From assembly GCA_030704765.1 (NCBI GenBank), contig JAUYDD010000197.1:1-15854 (forward strand): a stretch of DNA of 15,854 bases, written 5' to 3'. This document shows positions 14,665-15,854 of the stretch, one piece after another. This DNA is from Nanobdellota archaeon (lineage in GTDB: Archaea > Nanobdellota > Nanobdellia > Pacearchaeales > GW2011-AR1). How positions within the stretch are numbered: the first letter of the stretch is position 1; every line of letters begins with the position of its first letter. Below the pieces are notes generated by a model. The model was not told the DNA's origin. It did no database searches and worked only from the letters and a program-made list of their open reading frames with translations. The position numbers and the translations under genes are program-made.

Positions 14665-14676
14665 TGTTTTATATTA
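14665..14676 (-). promoter_or_regulatory. Putative internal TATA box before eS28
   Basis: On the minus strand this reads TAATATAAAACA, centred about 27 nt before the eS28 ATG, the spacing expected when transcription starts at the start codon. No Shine-Dalgarno-like sequence precedes the ATG, which fits a leaderless message. Confidence 0.4.
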
Positions 14677-14696
14677 TTATTAGGTTTCTGTCCAAT

Positions 14697-14714
14697 AAAT
14701 TCTAAAAAGAATTT
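14697..14714 (-). other. Small hairpin at the L7Ae stop codon
   Basis: aaattct (14697-14703), a 4-nt aaaa loop, and agaattt (14708-14714) form a perfect 7-bp stem overlapping the L7Ae stop. It may act in termination or processing between L7Ae and eS28, or be chance in AT-rich DNA. Confidence 0.35.
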
Positions 14715-15030
14715 ACTTTTTCATAGTTTTCACAAAACTTTCAAGATCTTTTTCAGCATCTCCAGGTTTTATAATAACAACAGAAGCGCACGGAACAGTC
14801 AAACCAACAGCAATGCCTAATTTCTCTCTTTTATCAACTTCAGTGCAAGGAATATTCTTTTCCTTGCATAATATAGGCAGGTGCTGGACTATTTCTTTAG
14901 GATTTACATCACTTGCATAAACAACAAATTTTGCAGTCCCTCTTTCAATAGCTTTAGTGACTTCATTTGTCCCTTTCTCAATCTTTCCAGTCTTTCTTGC
15001 TTTTTCTACTATATCATATGCAGAAACCAT
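14713..15030 (-). CDS. rpl7ae: Ribosomal protein L7Ae (eL8), kink-turn binding
   Basis: 105 residues. KGTNEVTKAIERG at residues 19-31 is the K-turn RNA-contacting loop and helix (Asn22, Glu23, Lys26). FVVYASDVNPKEIVQHLPIL follows, then KREKLGIAVGL and a final helix. In archaea L7Ae is a 50S protein that also binds box C/D and H/ACA guide RNAs and RNase P. It is shorter than the usual 115-125 residues because the N-terminal strand is missing; the first residues correspond to the middle of helix 1. It is the first gene of the leftward L7Ae-eS28-eL24 cluster, with a 69-nt gap to eS28. A TTTGCCAAA palindrome lies about 30-38 nt before its start. Confidence 0.95.
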   Translation of the reverse strand: MVSAYDIVEKARKTGKIEKGTNEVTKAIERGTAKFVVYASDVNPKEIVQHLPILCKEKNIPCTEVDKREKLGIAVGLTVPCASVVIIKPGDAEKDLESFVKTMKK

Positions 15031-15331
15031 TTTGTTTTTTTATCAGTTATTTAGTTTATTTTGCCAAAAAACCAAAATTGAGAGAATAATAATACCTCAC
15101 TATTCAGGTCATTGGTGAATAATAGGATTTTGCCAAATTTGTTTTTATCAACAAAATACTATTACAAATTGAGCAAAAGGATTTTGACAAATTTCGTATA
15201 GATTTACAAAATACTTTTGCGAATGTTAATAATTAGAAAAAATCAAGGTTTATAAATCTTTCATTCGCGATTTTGAAAAATATATCCGATACTGGAATAA
15301 TATATTTAAACTAATTTAATCATGAATTAAT
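15031..15331. other. Divergent intergenic region with repeated TTTGNCAAA palindromes
   Basis: No gene was found. Three copies of attttgNcaaa occur at 15058-15068, 15127-15137 and 15181-15191. Each contains the one-base-spaced palindrome tttg-N-caaa. The second and third lie within an imperfect direct repeat of about 50 bp (15125-15174 and 15179-15228) that also shares acaaaatact. A weak inverted pair (tattca...tgaata) lies at about 15101-15121. AT-rich promoter-like sequence for L7Ae lies at about 15050-15060 on the minus strand. Confidence 0.55.
15301..15310 (+). promoter_or_regulatory. Putative TATA box of the 125-residue gene
   Basis: tatatttaaa is centred about 27 nt before the ATG at 15332, consistent with a leaderless transcript; no Shine-Dalgarno sequence is visible. 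A second candidate, tttataaat at 15249-15257, would give a leader of about 50 nt. Confidence 0.4.
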
Positions 15332-15709
15332 ATGGCTAAAAGTTTAGAAGAAAGGGCTAGAGAATTTATAACAGAAGAACGAGGAAAAATAGCTGTTGAT
15401 TGGCAAACTCTTGTGTATTTGAAGGATATATCTATTCGTAATTCAGATAGAAGAATTTTTGAAAAAATTTTTGATAGATTGCTAAGTTACCTCAAAGAAA
15501 AAGGTGTTCTTGTTCATGAAGATACCCCTGGAAGTTATTTTGCTGCTGGAGCAAATGTTCATTTACATCCAAGCTTATCAGGAGGTATGGTAAATTTTAG
15601 CTTTGTTAATGAAGAAGATGCAAAAGAATATTATAGGAATTTTTTTAAGAATGTTTCATATTCTGTTGTTTTGCATCAAACAATTGGAGTTGTTGAAAGA
15701 AAGAAATAA
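15332..15709 (+). CDS. Unrecognised 125-residue protein, possible winged-helix fold
   Basis: No family was recognised. The protein is soluble, with no signal or membrane segment and no cysteines. Residues 1-20 are a charged helix (KSLEERAREFITEERGK). Residues 22-60 read as two or three helices (VDWQTLVYLKDISI, then RRIFEKIFDRLLSYLKEKGV), followed by short strands LVHEDTPGSYFAAGANVHL and GGMVNFSFV, which could be a wing. A second alpha/beta part (EEDAKEYYRNFFKNVSYSVV) ends in a basic VVERKK tail. It is divergent from L7Ae across a 301-bp regulatory-looking gap. The structured element copy 2 starts just two bases after its stop codon. A DNA- or RNA-binding role is only a guess from the helix-strand pattern. 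Confidence 0.8.
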   Translation: MAKSLEERAREFITEERGKIAVDWQTLVYLKDISIRNSDRRIFEKIFDRLLSYLKEKGVLVHEDTPGSYFAAGANVHLHPSLSGGMVNFSFVNEEDAKEYYRNFFKNVSYSVVLHQTIGVVERKK

Positions 15710-15711
15710 AG

Positions 15712-15854
15712 AAATCAAAAAAACAATGGGCCACCACACCCTAAAGGTTTTTTGCCACGGCAAAAAATCGCCTGCTGGCGAGTGTGGTTTGATTGGCCCT
15801 TGTTTTTAGGATGCTCGAGAATTGAAAACTGTAACATTTGTTACGACCACATGA
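15712..15854 (+). repeat. Structured intergenic element, copy 2 (cut by window edge)
   Basis: It begins two bases after the stop codon of the 125-residue gene. GGGCCA+CCACAC (15728-15739) pairs with GTGTGG (15782-15787) and TGGCCC (15794-15799), with a 6-nt tttgat bulge. Inside lie ttttttgc-cacg-gcaaaaaa (15748-15767) and tcgcc-tgct-ggcga (15768-15781), which abut each other and the outer stem without unpaired bases. The 3' domain begins with tcgagaattgaaaac (15815-15829), then a perfect gtaac-attt-gttac hairpin; its closing arm lies outside the window. It is in the same orientation as copy 1. It could serve as a 3' UTR or terminator of the gene before it, or be an independent insertion. Confidence 0.7.

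Noticed and set aside
15603..15809. Plus-strand frame overlapping the end of the 125-residue gene
   Set aside because: Its first half is an out-of-frame read of the 125-residue gene. Only the last 27 codons, within the element, deserve separate mention.

Overview
The window comes from an AT-rich archaeal genome. It carries the archaeal/eukaryotic-type ribosomal genes L7Ae, eS28 and eL24 in their classical archaeal order. Next to them lies an enormous Asn/Ser/Thr-rich surface protein built from LamG and beta-helix modules. Together these suggest a DPANN archaeon, with Woesearchaeota/Pacearchaeota-like lineages most likely. That placement is inference from gene content and protein style; no 16S gene is present.

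Positions 1-13541 (minus strand) are one uninterrupted open reading frame. It starts at the ATG at 13541 and runs off the left edge with no stop, giving at least 4,513 residues. The order is: basic cytoplasmic N-terminus, one membrane anchor, N-glycosylation-sequon-dense and Ser/Thr/Glu-rich linkers, a module found in archaeal surface proteins, five LamG-like lectin domains, a NosD-type beta-helix, a 24-cysteine insert, a TTR/Ig-like module, a second beta-helix, a second TTR/Ig-like module, a sixth LamG, and the start of a seventh. Several modules are near-identical at the DNA level, so the gene is still growing or shuffling by internal duplication. The likely role is adhesion or cell-cell contact; the ligand is unknown.

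Positions 13542-13955 are intergenic. They hold the promoter of the giant gene, a copy of a structured repeat element, and U-rich termination sequence for the ribosomal operon. Positions 13956-15030 (minus strand) carry L7Ae, eS28 and eL24, transcribed leftward towards the giant gene, with unusually structured spacers. Positions 15031-15331 form a divergent intergenic region with three copies of a TTTGNCAAA palindrome. Positions 15332-15709 (plus strand) encode an unrecognised 125-residue protein.

The most intriguing signal is a roughly 165-bp intergenic element present twice in the same orientation (13675-13841, and 15712 to the window edge), about 96% identical where both are visible. It folds into two consecutive domains, each a stem enclosing two hairpins. 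Nearly all differences between the copies fall in or beside the stems; the right-hand copy pairs perfectly at those sites and the left-hand copy looks slightly decayed. It is either an undescribed structured RNA or a small non-autonomous mobile element.
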